A stretch of DNA of 64,000 nucleotides from Lumbricus rubellus (lineage: Eukaryota > Annelida > Clitellata > Crassiclitellata > Lumbricidae), in contig OX243815.1 of the NCBI GenBank assembly GCA_945859605.1, forward strand, positions 21,389,311 to 21,453,310, written 5' to 3'. Shown here piece by piece: positions 50,551-59,569 of this stretch. Positions within the stretch are counted from its first letter, which is position 1. Each line of letters opens with the position of its first letter. The translations under genes and the position numbers were made by a program. The notes under the pieces were generated by a model, which saw only the letters and a program-made list of their open reading frames with translations, made no database searches and was not told the DNA's origin.

Positions 50551-50723
50551 GGAGGCTTGCACGCCTGTTTGGGTGCAGTCGAAATCAGGTTCGAGTAGCG
50601 GTAGAACGCAGACCCGGGCAAAGATTCACTTGTGGAGGGTGTTAGACTTTGAAACTCGGCCTTGAGCGAAGCATCGGTCTAGAGGTTCGGCGTCTCTCTA
50701 CAGACGATTGCAAGGAGCAGCTT

Positions 50724-51283
50724 CGGCGGACGTGCTTCCTACGTCCGCATCCTCGTCGGCGGACGTGCTTCCTACGTCCGCATCCTCGTCGGTCCGCAGC
50801 AGCTTCGGCGGACGTGCTTCCTCCGTCCGCATCCTCGTCGGCGGACGTGCTTCCTACGTCCGCATCCTCGTCGGTCCGCACCAGCTTCGGCGGACGTGCT
50901 TCCTACGTCCGCATCCTCGTCGGCGGACGTGCTTCCTCCGTCCGCATCCTCGTCGGCGGACGTGCTTCCTCCGTCCGCATCCTCGTCGGTCCGCAACAGC
51001 TTCGGCGGACGTGCTTCCTCCGTCCGCATCCTCGTCGGCGGACGTGCTTCCTACGTCCGCATCCTCGTCGGTCCGCAACAGCTTCGGCGGACGTGCTTCC
51101 TCCGTCCGCATCCTCGTCGGTCCGCAACAGCTTCGGCGGACGTGCTTCCTCCGTCCGCATCCTCGTCGGCGGACGTGCTTCCCCCGTCTGCATCCTCGTC
51201 GGTCCGCAACAGCTTCGGCGGACGTGCTTCCTCCGTCCGCATCCTCGTCGGCGGACGTGCTTCCTCTGTCCGCATCCTCGTCA
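50724..51283 (+). repeat. Leader tandem array of hairpin units, 14 copies
   Basis: A 33-bp core GGCGGACGTGCTTCCTACGT plus CCGCATCCTCGTC is repeated 14 times, some copies separated by GGTCCGCAACAGCTTC. In copies with ACGTCC, CGGACGT pairs with ACGTCCG around a 7-base loop. Copies with CCGTCC keep a 5-bp stem. The array lies downstream of the TATA box, so it should be in the genomic RNA leader. Confidence 0.92.
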
Positions 51284-51603
51284 GTCCTCGCGTACCCCCT
51301 CTCCCTTCGAACAGTCGCACTTTGAACACACCCCCATCGCTAATATTGTTGACGGTATGACGGTATTGCTGTACACCTTGTTTATTCTGAGAAAGTGAAC
51401 TGCTCAGTTTTGTGCTTGTCGAAGAAAACCGATGATAACTGGAGAAACGTCTTGAATTCTTTCTTCGGTTGCAGACTCGGACAGACCGTCCGAGCCGGGT
51501 CCAGCGGGCATTGTCAAGGTTTCAGGGTGGGTCGTCCTGGGTAAATAGTTGACCCTGAACCTCGTCGCGGAGGAACCCTAGAAGTCTGGGGTGATCCGTA
51601 ACA

Positions 51604-51779
51604 AATTGGTACCTCGAAGTGGGATTTTGTGAAATTCGCTGGACATCGACAAATTTGTCCAAAGAAGAGCGGTTTTGGTGAATTTCGGTGGACTTCGACA
51701 AGTTGGAACTCGAGAACTCAGAAAAGACTTCAGCTACCGTAGCACGTAACGAATTGGAACTGCAAGCAAATTCCGGAGG
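51604..51779 (+). other. Internal leader of the Gypsy element
   Basis: 176 bases between the 5' LTR and the Gag-Pol ATG. It starts with the primer-binding-site candidate and contains several GAATT-type stretches. No other feature is recognised. Confidence 0.7.
51607..51625 (+). other. Candidate primer-binding site
   Basis: TGGTACCTCGAAGTGGGAT starts 3 bases after the LTR. Its complement ends in CCA and contains CCCAC, like a tRNA T-stem plus acceptor end. It resembles a leucine tRNA 3' end only in part, so the primer tRNA is not assigned. Confidence 0.5.
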
Positions 51780-54700
51780 ATGGCGTTCTCTGCGACTCCA
51801 AAGTGGAGCTCTGCTACAGGTGAATTCCCTCGTGCTGAGATGGACGGAAGTGCTGCTGGCTTGCCAATCACTTCTTCGCCAACCGCCAGACGAAGAACCG
51901 ACTCTTTTATCGACTACGAGGTAGAGTCCAGTCGATTTGTTGAGAAGATTGATTTTGAAGATTTGTCAAAGAAAGAGCGTAAAAGTGTGCTGATTTCGGA
52001 CAGGAACATCATGGACTCAAAAGTATTGGAAGACGTCAGCCGCCTGGTGAGTGAAAGAAAAACTCCCATGAAGCCTGGAAAGTTCGACGGCACCGGTCCC
52101 TTGGAGTCTTTCCTCGCACAATTTGAAGTGTGTGCCCGACACAATCGGTGGACGAAAGACGATAAAGTGGACTTCCTACGGTGCGCTTTGGACAAAGCTG
52201 CAACACAACTCTTGTGGGATTTCGGTGCGAAAGAGAATGTCAGCTACGAACAACTTGTCGAACGACTTCGTCAGCGGTACGGTTCCCACGGGCAGGCAGA
52301 GACATTTCGCGCTCAGCTATATTATCGTCGACAACGGGTAGACGAAAGCCTGAGCGATCTGCTTCACGATATCCGACGTCTGGTGGTACTCGCATATCCA
52401 GTACCCTCAAGCGAGACGACAGAAATTGTTGCTCGGGACGCGTTTCTGGAAGCTATCAGAGATCGCGAGTTGTCTCTCAAAGTGCGGGAGAGGGAGCCAA
52501 AGTCGATTGATGAGGCTTATAGAATGGCTCTGCGTCTAGGAGCGTATCAGCAGATGGCTGATTCTGATGACCGTCGCAAACCACCCAACCGAGTGCGTGG
52601 TACGCAAGAGATGGACACTGGTGATCAGCTACAGACGCAACTGGAAGGCTTCTTCGCGTCTCAGCGAAAGTGGCAGCAGCAGATGGAGGAACGATTCCAG
52701 CGGCAGCTGGAAGAGCTTCGAAGCCAGTCTCCGACTACGAACCTGACTGCGCGACCGCGCGTTGCTACTCCTGGAGTCGGTGGGCGGAACCGGGCCTGCT
52801 TCAACTGTGGCCGAGAGGGTCATATCGCTCGTCAGTGCCGCCAGCCACGTCGATCTTCAGACGCCAATAACGAGACTCCTGGTCCGTCGACATCCGGTAC
52901 AGCAAACGGTGTTGTCACGAATCACACAACCCGAGAACGATCCTCGGTTGCCACCGACAACGCCATATACGTTCGAGCTACGATCAACGGCCAGCCGAGA
53001 AACTGCCTCATCGACACGGGGTCAGAAGTGAGTATAGTACCCTCTGACTTTGTTGAAGGTTTAGAATGGCAACCTAGTTCGCGCATTCTTTTGGCAGCCA
53101 ATGGTACTGAGATAAGAGTCCTTGGTCAGGTAGTTGTTCCGTTAAAGTTCTGGCGTGGTTTTGATGTAAGCACTCAGTTTATAGTGTCTGACCAGGTCTT
53201 CGAGCCAATGCTCGGTATGGAATGGCTAAGAGAACATCGTTGTAGACTTGGTTTTGGAAATGGTGCACTCTTTATTGGGAGGAAGCGCATTCCATTGGTC
53301 AAGGGTAATGGCTCCTCATGGTGTCGACGTGTGGTTGTAGCAGAAGAAATGGTTGTGAACCCTAGGTCCCAATGTGATGTTCCCTCGAGAACTTTGTATG
53401 GTAATTTGGCTGTGTGTGCACCGGCATGGATGACAGAAACCTCTGAAGTCGTGCCGGGAGTTTATGTCGCTCGGGTTTTGGTGGAGGATAATGCAAACAC
53501 GGCCCAGGTTAGAGTAATAAACCTAAGCGAACAGCCAGCTAAGCTCTGTAAGGACCAGGTAATCGGTGGCTTACATCCGGTGGAAGTGGCAATGGAAGGT
53601 AAGGAGATACCTCCTATTGAAACACCAGCTGAGAGCCGTGTTGTTCACGATTTGATAGCAGACCTGCCTGAAGATGTACCATTGGAGGCGAAGGATAAAT
53701 TAGAATGTCTTCTTGGAAGTTATAAGGATGTTTTCTCCCTTAACGAATCGGATTTGGGTAGAACGACTCTTGTTGAGCATAGAATTGATACAGGCGATGC
53801 CCGACCAGTCAAACAACCGATAAGGAGACAGCCACTTTTCTATAGAGAGACTATTGATAAGCAGTTGGATCAAATGCTTGCTGCAGGCGTGGTAGAACCG
53901 GCCATGAGTGAGTGGGCTGCCAATGTGGTTTTGGCTAAAAAGAAAGATGGCAGTCTGCGGTTCTGTATCGACTACCGCCAGCTAAATGACAAGACGAAGA
54001 AAGATTCGTACCCTTTACCTAGGATAGATGAGTGTCTCGATGCTCTCTCAGAAGCTGGGTGGTTTAGCACTTTCGATTTGAGAAGTGGGTATCACCAGGT
54101 AACCATGAGTCCGGACGATGCGGATAAGACTGCTTTCGTCACTCGACGAGGTATTTTCCGATGGCGAGTAATGCCATTTGGTCTCTGCAACGCTCCGGCC
54201 ACATTTCAGCGTCTAATGGACATTGTCTTATCAGGGCTGAACTTCGAAATCTGTCTTGTATACCTGGACGATGTAATCGTGTTTGGAAGAACTTGGGAGA
54301 AACACTTGGAACGAATGGAATTAGTCTTTCAGCGTCTAAGGATGGCAGGACTGAAGCTTAAACCTAGTAAATGCCATTTGTTGAGACGGAATGTGCTCTT
54401 CTTAGGACATATTGTTTCTGCCGACGGGATTTCAGTGGATCCAACTAAAGTTCGGGGGGTGGTAGAATGGCCAATTCCGGAACGACTGAGAGACGTGCGA
54501 TCTTTTCTTGGTTTGTGTGCCTATTACCGGAAATTCATTTTAGGGTTCTCGTCTTTAGCTGAACCCCTCTTTGCTTTGACACGAAAGGATAGGCTTTTTG
54601 AGTGGACCAATGAATGTCAAGACGCTTTTGATAGGCTAAAGGTAGCACTGACGACATCGCCGATATTGAGTCTACCGGTAGACGGGGCTGTCTATGTGTT

Positions 54701-56561
54701 GGATTGTGATGCTTCCGATGTCGGCATCGGAGCGGTGCTGTCTCAACGAATTGAAGGAGACGAAAAGGTCATAGCCTACGGCAGTCGGTTGCTATCGTCT
54801 GCGGAAAGGAATTATTGCATTACGCGGAAAGAGCTGTTAGCCGTCGTTCACTTCATGAACATTTACCGTCAATATTTGCTGGGCAAGCATTTCATTCTGA
54901 GGACGGATCATGCAGCCCTACAGTGGTTACAGAAAACGCCGGAACCAATTGGACAGCAGGGCCGTTGGCTGGAGCGCCTTTCGGAATATGATTTTGAGAT
55001 TGTTCATCGACCTGGACGTCGTCATGGAAATGCTGATGCGTTGTCACGGAAGCCTTGTCGACAATGCGGAATGGATAGTGTGCCGCATGATTATGCAATC
55101 ACCCGAGCAGTAACCGAGGCGACTGGATCAGCTGATGTTACGGAAGAGATATCTGTCGCGATGGCTCAACAGGGAGATGATACACTTAGACTAGTACGCT
55201 CATGGCTACAGCTTGGAACCGACGTACCATCCCTGCAAGAAATGTTATGCGAAAGTGAGGAGGTAAAAGTCTATTGGCACCAGAGGGATGCCTTGTATCT
55301 CAAAGACGATGTCTTGTGTCGACGTACTCCCGAAGGTCTCGAACAAATGATTATACCCCGAACGATTCGGAGGCGGTTTTTGAAATTGGCACACACAGGG
55401 ATAACGGGCGGCCACCTAGGAGTCCGAAGAACTCGATATCAGATACGCCGGAGAGCTTATTGGATAGGATGGTCAAAAGACGTGAAGCAATTTTGCAAGG
55501 AATGTGAAATTTGCTGCCAGTACAGGAGAGGGCAACCCCCTAAACAGGGACCGTTGCAGCCAGTGCCCTGTGGCGAGCCGTGGGAACGGCTAAGTCTGGA
55601 CATTACCAGTCCCCATCCTCGGAGCCGACGTGGACATGTATACATATTGACCGTCATGGACAATTTTAGTAAATATGCCGAAGCCATCCCTCTGGCTAAC
55701 CAAGAAGCGACATCGGTTGCAAGGGCGCTAATGGAGAATGTTATCGTCCGTTACGGAACGCCAATTCAGATATTGACTGACCAGGGGAGAAATTTCGAGG
55801 GTAATCTTTTTCAGGAGTTGTGTAAACTCCTAGAAATAGACAAAGTCAGGACTTCAAGCTATCATCCGAGATGTAACGGCTTGATTGAAAGATTCCACAG
55901 AACCCTAAATTCAATGTTAGGAAAAGTGGTGAGTCTCAATCAACGCGACTGGGATGAACGATTGCCCTATGTGATGGCTGCTTACCGTGCGTCCTGCCAC
56001 GAAGTCACAGGATTTTCCCCAAACCGATTGATTTTTGGAAAAGAGAACCGAGCTCCATTGGATATTGTCTTCGGGTGTCCGGAAGAAGAGAAAAGTGAAA
56101 GACCAACGTACTCATCCTATGTACAGGAGTTGTCAGAACGAATGGAACAAGCTTACCGAGTGGTTAGAGAGAATCTTAAAACGGCCGCCGAACGTCGCAA
56201 ACGACGATATGACTTGCGGGTGAAGCCTAAGACATTCGCAGAAGGCGATTGGGTATGGTATTTTACACCTCGTAGATTCGTGGGACGTTCACCTAAATGG
56301 CAGAAAAACTTTTCTGGCCCATTTATGATAACAAAGGTATGCGGTCCGGTTAATTACATGATCCAGAGAACGCAGAAAGCTAAATCTTTTGTGGCACATG
56401 TGGACAAATTGCGTCCTTGCTATGGACGAACCAAAGGAAAGTGGGAAGAAATTATCGATCGAGCAAAAGAAAGAGGATCAACAACACATGAGGAAGCACC
56501 CGTGGCTTCAACGTCTCTTCGCCCCCGGCGTGTTGTTAGAAAACCTGATCGCTACCAGTAG
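51780..56561 (+). CDS. Gag-Pol polyprotein of the Gypsy element, single ORF of 1593 aa
   Basis: One uninterrupted frame encodes the full replication polyprotein. A retrotransposon Gag domain lies about 98-255, followed by a Q/R-rich coiled-coil-prone stretch (about 280-320). The CCHC zinc knuckle is C340, C343, H348, C353. Aspartic protease has DTG at 412-414 (LIDTGSEVSIVPSDF). Reverse transcriptase spans about 680-900, with the first catalytic Asp at 766 (TFDLRSGYHQV) and YLDD at 828-831. RNase H begins near D977 (LDCDAS). The integrase zinc-binding residues are H1205, H1212, C1239, C1242. The integrase catalytic residues are D1274, D1334 and E1370, an exact D,D-35-E spacing. A GPF motif lies at 1513-1515. 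There is no stop or frameshift between Gag and Pol, so the Gag/Pol ratio must be set in some other way. The ATG at 51780 is the first in frame with the homology. Confidence 0.96.
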   Translation: MAFSATPKWSSATGEFPRAEMDGSAAGLPITSSPTARRRTDSFIDYEVESSRFVEKIDFEDLSKKERKSVLISDRNIMDSKVLEDVSRLVSERKTPMKPGKFDGTGPLESFLAQFEVCARHNRWTKDDKVDFLRCALDKAATQLLWDFGAKENVSYEQLVERLRQRYGSHGQAETFRAQLYYRRQRVDESLSDLLHDIRRLVVLAYPVPSSETTEIVARDAFLEAIRDRELSLKVREREPKSIDEAYRMALRLGAYQQMADSDDRRKPPNRVRGTQEMDTGDQLQTQLEGFFASQRKWQQQMEERFQRQLEELRSQSPTTNLTARPRVATPGVGGRNRACFNCGREGHIARQCRQPRRSSDANNETPGPSTSGTANGVVTNHTTRERSSVATDNAIYVRATINGQPRNCLIDTGSEVSIVPSDFVEGLEWQPSSRILLAANGTEIRVLGQVVVPLKFWRGFDVSTQFIVSDQVFEPMLGMEWLREHRCRLGFGNGALFIGRKRIPLVKGNGSSWCRRVVVAEEMVVNPRSQCDVPSRTLYGNLAVCAPAWMTETSEVVPGVYVARVLVEDNANTAQVRVINLSEQPAKLCKDQVIGGLHPVEVAMEGKEIPPIETPAESRVVHDLIADLPEDVPLEAKDKLECLLGSYKDVFSLNESDLGRTTLVEHRIDTGDARPVKQPIRRQPLFYRETIDKQLDQMLAAGVVEPAMSEWAANVVLAKKKDGSLRFCIDYRQLNDKTKKDSYPLPRIDECLDALSEAGWFSTFDLRSGYHQVTMSPDDADKTAFVTRRGIFRWRVMPFGLCNAPATFQRLMDIVLSGLNFEICLVYLDDVIVFGRTWEKHLERMELVFQRLRMAGLKLKPSKCHLLRRNVLFLGHIVSADGISVDPTKVRGVVEWPIPERLRDVRSFLGLCAYYRKFILGFSSLAEPLFALTRKDRLFEWTNECQDAFDRLKVALTTSPILSLPVDGAVYVLDCDASDVGIGAVLSQRIEGDEKVIAYGSRLLSSAERNYCITRKELLAVVHFMNIYRQYLLGKHFILRTDHAALQWLQKTPEPIGQQGRWLERLSEYDFEIVHRPGRRHGNADALSRKPCRQCGMDSVPHDYAITRAVTEATGSADVTEEISVAMAQQGDDTLRLVRSWLQLGTDVPSLQEMLCESEEVKVYWHQRDALYLKDDVLCRRTPEGLEQMIIPRTIRRRFLKLAHTGITGGHLGVRRTRYQIRRRAYWIGWSKDVKQFCKECEICCQYRRGQPPKQGPLQPVPCGEPWERLSLDITSPHPRSRRGHVYILTVMDNFSKYAEAIPLANQEATSVARALMENVIVRYGTPIQILTDQGRNFEGNLFQELCKLLEIDKVRTSSYHPRCNGLIERFHRTLNSMLGKVVSLNQRDWDERLPYVMAAYRASCHEVTGFSPNRLIFGKENRAPLDIVFGCPEEEKSERPTYSSYVQELSERMEQAYRVVRENLKTAAERRKRRYDLRVKPKTFAEGDWVWYFTPRRFVGRSPKWQKNFSGPFMITKVCGPVNYMIQRTQKAKSFVAHVDKLRPCYGRTKGKWEEIIDRAKERGSTTHEEAPVASTSLRPRRVVRKPDRYQ

Positions 56562-56584
56562 GTTGCTGTAGGGTTTTGATATTG

Positions 56585-56641
56585 GACAGCAAAGCGTTGT
56601 GCTTTTGCTTTGCTTTTGCTTTTGCTTTTGCTTTTGCTTTT
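56585..56641 (+). repeat. (TTTTGC)n tandem repeat
   Basis: Repeats of TTTTGC start 24 bases after the Gag-Pol stop. Confidence 0.85.
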
Positions 56642-56710
56642 AGACGCCGTTGGCTTGTGCTAGTTGTTTAGCTTGCTTTGCTTTTCATGTTGGCTTTTGC
56701 TTCCGACCGG

Positions 56711-57019
56711 CGCTTCGCTTGCTTCGCTTGCATCGTTTGCTTCGCTTGCTTCGCTTGCTTGCTTCCCTTGCTTCGCTTGCTTCGCTTGCTTGCTTCGCTT
56801 GCTTCGCTTGCTTCGCTTGCTTCGCTTGCCTCGCTCGCTTGCTTCGCTTGCTTCGCTTGCTTCGCTTGCTTCGCTTGCTTCGCTTGCATCATTTAGGCCT
56901 GCTTCGCTTGCTTCGCTTGCTTCGCTTGATTCGCTTGCGTCATTTAGGCCTGCTTCGCTTGCTTCGCTTGCTTCGCTTGATTCGCTTGCGTCATTTAGGC
57001 CTGCTTCGCTTGCTTCGCC
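56711..57019 (+). repeat. Internal tandem array, 9-bp unit CTTGCTTCG
   Basis: More than 25 units of CTTGCTTCG. The right half is organised into three longer units of about 51 bases that begin CATTTAGGCCTGCTTCG. The unit is a shortened form of the 14-bp LTR unit CTTGCATCGCTTCG. It lies between pol and the extra ORF, about 200 bp before that ORF's ATG. Confidence 0.9.
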
Positions 57020-57219
57020 CGCCCTTGTTCGGCTGTCGGCTTGCATCGTTTGGTGTCGGCCTGCATCGGTTTGGCTGGCATCGTGTGCTGCGCTCGTGTC
57101 CACCGGTCGCCTTGTTGTCATTCTACGTTTTACGCTTGTAGTTGTCACAGCTAGTTGTGTGTGTGAAGTGATTTCTGTCGGGTTTGTATTGGTACTCATT
57201 ATTTTTGGAGATCTATGGT

Positions 57220-57972
57220 ATGGGTCCAGTTAAAGAAGCTAAGTGTAAAAACTGCGGAGTAAGATACACCGGTGATAACGCAGATGGAACACTTAGAAGC
57301 CATAGAAGTCGAAGACATAAGAAATCGTCATGTCTGGGCGTCACGAAAAATCGTAAGGCCGATGCGGTTTCTCATACGGACTCTATGTCACCGGTTGTTT
57401 GGTCTTCTAACGAAGCAGGGACATCGTCATTTAACAGGCCTTGGAACCACGATCCATTGCTGGGTGCGATGTTTGGCGATCGGCCATTGTCCGATGACGT
57501 GTTGTTTACCGGAGATCCGCCGCAATCGGAAGATGTTCTTCTGAAACGTGACGTAATGACCACGGCGGTTGATTCGCCGTCGGCCGGTCCTTCCTCAGTG
57601 ATTCAACCAGCGACTGATAGTGCAGAATGTGATGTTGGGACCGTTTTTGCCGGTGTGATTCGTCGAGCACGTCGGTTGGTATGGTTAGCTTCCTCTAGGC
57701 GTCTAGTGCGGCAGTTAAGAGAGGAATTTCCTGAATGTCCTTCGTGGATGATTGAAGCAGTGTCTCAGGGCTTCCAGGATAACCAACCTGTGTCTGTGCA
57801 AGAAGTGGAACCGTTTAGAGACGCTATCGTGATCGATGATGATGATGATGTGGTCGCTGTTCCTCCTCCAGTGGTGGAAAACCCAGTTCCTCCTCTGCCT
57901 TTAGTAGAGTTCGATCCCTTAGTCTTCGGGGATATGTTGGACCTTCCAGTAGTTATTGACTTAGATGATTGA
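57220..57972 (+). CDS. Extra ORF of the Gypsy element: BED-like zinc-finger protein, 250 aa
   Basis: ATG at 57220, stop TGA at 57970-57972. The N-terminus has C9, C12, H28 and H33 in the context AKCKNCGVRYTGD ... GTLRSHRSRRHKK. This is a BED-type C-x2-C-x15-H-x4-H finger, the DNA-binding fold common in hAT transposases and chromatin proteins. A basic, probably helical segment lies at about 145-182 (RRARRLVWLASSRRLVRQL, then ECPSWMIEAV). AIVIDDDDD at 202-210 and VVIDLDD at 244-250 both look like SUMO-interaction motifs. The C-terminal part is Pro/Val-rich and acidic, like an activation or interaction domain. There is no signal peptide, membrane segment or catalytic motif, so it is not an env gene. 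Function is unknown. A DNA-binding regulator or targeting factor of the element is an inference. Expression would need splicing, a separate promoter or downstream initiation. Confidence 0.75.
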   Translation: MGPVKEAKCKNCGVRYTGDNADGTLRSHRSRRHKKSSCLGVTKNRKADAVSHTDSMSPVVWSSNEAGTSSFNRPWNHDPLLGAMFGDRPLSDDVLFTGDPPQSEDVLLKRDVMTTAVDSPSAGPSSVIQPATDSAECDVGTVFAGVIRRARRLVWLASSRRLVRQLREEFPECPSWMIEAVSQGFQDNQPVSVQEVEPFRDAIVIDDDDDVVAVPPPVVENPVPPLPLVEFDPLVFGDMLDLPVVIDLDD

Positions 57973-58333
57973 TACCTTACCGTGGTAATTATTAAGGGCT
58001 TTGTTATTTTGGTTAGTGTTGTCCAGCTTCGGACTTCCGTTTTTGTTTAATTGTAGTGTATGGTTCAGAATTGCAAAGGACTTTTGATTGTCTCACGAGA
58101 AGACTCTCGTTAACATTTTCAAGGACAAAGAGTAATTTGTTTGTTGGACTCCAGTTCTACGAGGAACTAATCTGCGTTAAGGTTGCATGACTTTGAAATT
58201 AATATTGCATGACTTTGAATAGAATGGCTTTGAATTCTGAGTTGAGTTGAACTTAGAAGCTGGACAGGAATTCTGTCGTTTTAGTTAATGGTGTCCGAAA
58301 GAGGACTTCCGGGTTCTTTTGGTGGCCCGGAAT
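57973..58333 (+). other. Internal 3' region of the Gypsy element, before the 3' LTR
   Basis: 361 bases without a coding frame. A short purine run GAAAGAGGA (58297-58305) is the best polypurine-tract candidate. It stands 28 bases away from the LTR, and the bases directly before the LTR (GGTGGCCCGGAAT) are not a good polypurine tract. Confidence 0.6.
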
Positions 58334-58419
58334 TGTAGCGGTTTTTGGTTGACGCTAGAGATAGTTTTATTTTTTATTTTATTTATTTTATTGTTTGCTA
58401 TTAACAGCTGTTTCGCATG

Positions 58420-58820
58420 GCTTGCATCGCTTGGCTTGCATCGCTTGGCTTGCATCGCTTTGCTTGGCTTGCATCGCTTCGCTTGCATTGCTTCGCTTGC
58501 ATCGCTTCGCTTGCATCGCTTGGCTTGCATCGCTTGGCTTGCATCGCTTGGCTTGCATCGCTTTGCTTGGCTTGCATCGCTTCGCTTGCATTGCTTCGCT
58601 TGCATCGCTTCGCTTGCATCGCTTCGCTTGCATCGCTTGGCTTGCATCGCTTGGCTTGCATCGCTTCGCTTGCATTGCTTCGCTTGCATCGCTTGGCTTG
58701 CATCGCTTCGCTTGCATCGCTTGGCTTGCATCGCTTCGCTTGCATCGCTTCGCTTGCATCGCTTGGCTTGCATCGCTTGGCTTGCATCGCTTCGCTTGCA
58801 TCGCTTCGCTTGCATCGCTT
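58420..58820 (+). repeat. U3 tandem array in the 3' LTR
   Basis: Copy-for-copy match of the 5' LTR array of CTTGCATCGCTTSG units. Confidence 0.93.
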
Positions 58821-58829
58821 TCAGCTTGG

Positions 58830-58836
58830 TATATAA
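58830..58836 (+). promoter_or_regulatory. TATA box of the 3' LTR
   Basis: TATATAAGG, the counterpart of the 5' LTR box. It could drive transcription into the right flank. Confidence 0.6.
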
Positions 58837-59009
58837 GGAGGCTTGCACGCCTGTTTGGGTGCAGTCGAAATCAGGTTCGAGTAGCGGTAGAACGCAGACC
58901 CGGGCAAAGATTCACTTGTGGAGGGTGTTAGACTTTGAAACTCGGCCTTGAGCGAAGCATCGGTCTAGAGGTTCGGCGTCTCTCTACAGACGATTGCAAG
59001 GAGCAGCTT

Positions 59010-59569
59010 CGGCGGACGTGCTTCCTACGTCCGCATCCTCGTCGGCGGACGTGCTTCCTACGTCCGCATCCTCGTCGGTCCGCAGCAGCTTCGGCGGACG
59101 TGCTTCCTCCGTCCGCATCCTCGTCGGCGGACGTGCTTCCTACGTCCGCATCCTCGTCGGTCCGCACCAGCTTCGGCGGACGTGCTTCCTACGTCCGCAT
59201 CCTCGTCGGCGGACGTGCTTCCTCCGTCCGCATCCTCGTCGGCGGACGTGCTTCCTCCGTCCGCATCCTCGTCGGTCCGCAACAGCTTCGGCGGACGTGC
59301 TTCCTCCGTCCGCATCCTCGTCGGCGGACGTGCTTCCTACGTCCGCATCCTCGTCGGTCCGCAACAGCTTCGGCGGACGTGCTTCCTCCGTCCGCATCCT
59401 CGTCGGTCCGCAACAGCTTCGGCGGACGTGCTTCCTCCGTCCGCATCCTCGTCGGCGGACGTGCTTCCCCCGTCTGCATCCTCGTCGGTCCGCAACAGCT
59501 TCGGCGGACGTGCTTCCTCCGTCCGCATCCTCGTCGGCGGACGTGCTTCCTCTGTCCGCATCCTCGTCA
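59010..59569 (+). repeat. Hairpin-unit array in the 3' LTR
   Basis: Fourteen units matching those in the 5' LTR in number and order. Confidence 0.92.

Larger units (their letters stand above)
50048..51603 (+). repeat. 5' LTR of the Gypsy element, 1556 bp
   Basis: TG...CA ends. It contains an upstream 14-bp tandem array, a TATATAA box, and a second array of 33-bp hairpin units in what should be R-U5. It is unusually long for a Gypsy LTR. No canonical AATAAA was seen in it. Confidence 0.96.

Noticed and set aside
50038..51398. Long overlapping open frames on both strands in the 5' LTR
   Set aside because: The tandem units lack stop codons in all frames; the products are pure repeats (LACIAWLASLGLHR-like, ADEDADGGSTS-like).
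51688..51924. Overlapping 78-codon frame ahead of Gag-Pol
   Set aside because: Different frame from Gag, no zinc knuckle or other motif; treated as leader sequence.
57184..57219. Twelve-codon upstream extension of the extra Gypsy ORF
   Set aside because: It starts with TTG; the first in-frame ATG at 57220 directly precedes the BED-like finger and is the more likely start.
56650..57233. Leu/Ala/Phe-rich and Ser/Glu/Ala-rich frames between pol and the extra ORF
   Set aside because: Translations of the CTTGCTTCG array; no independent coding evidence.
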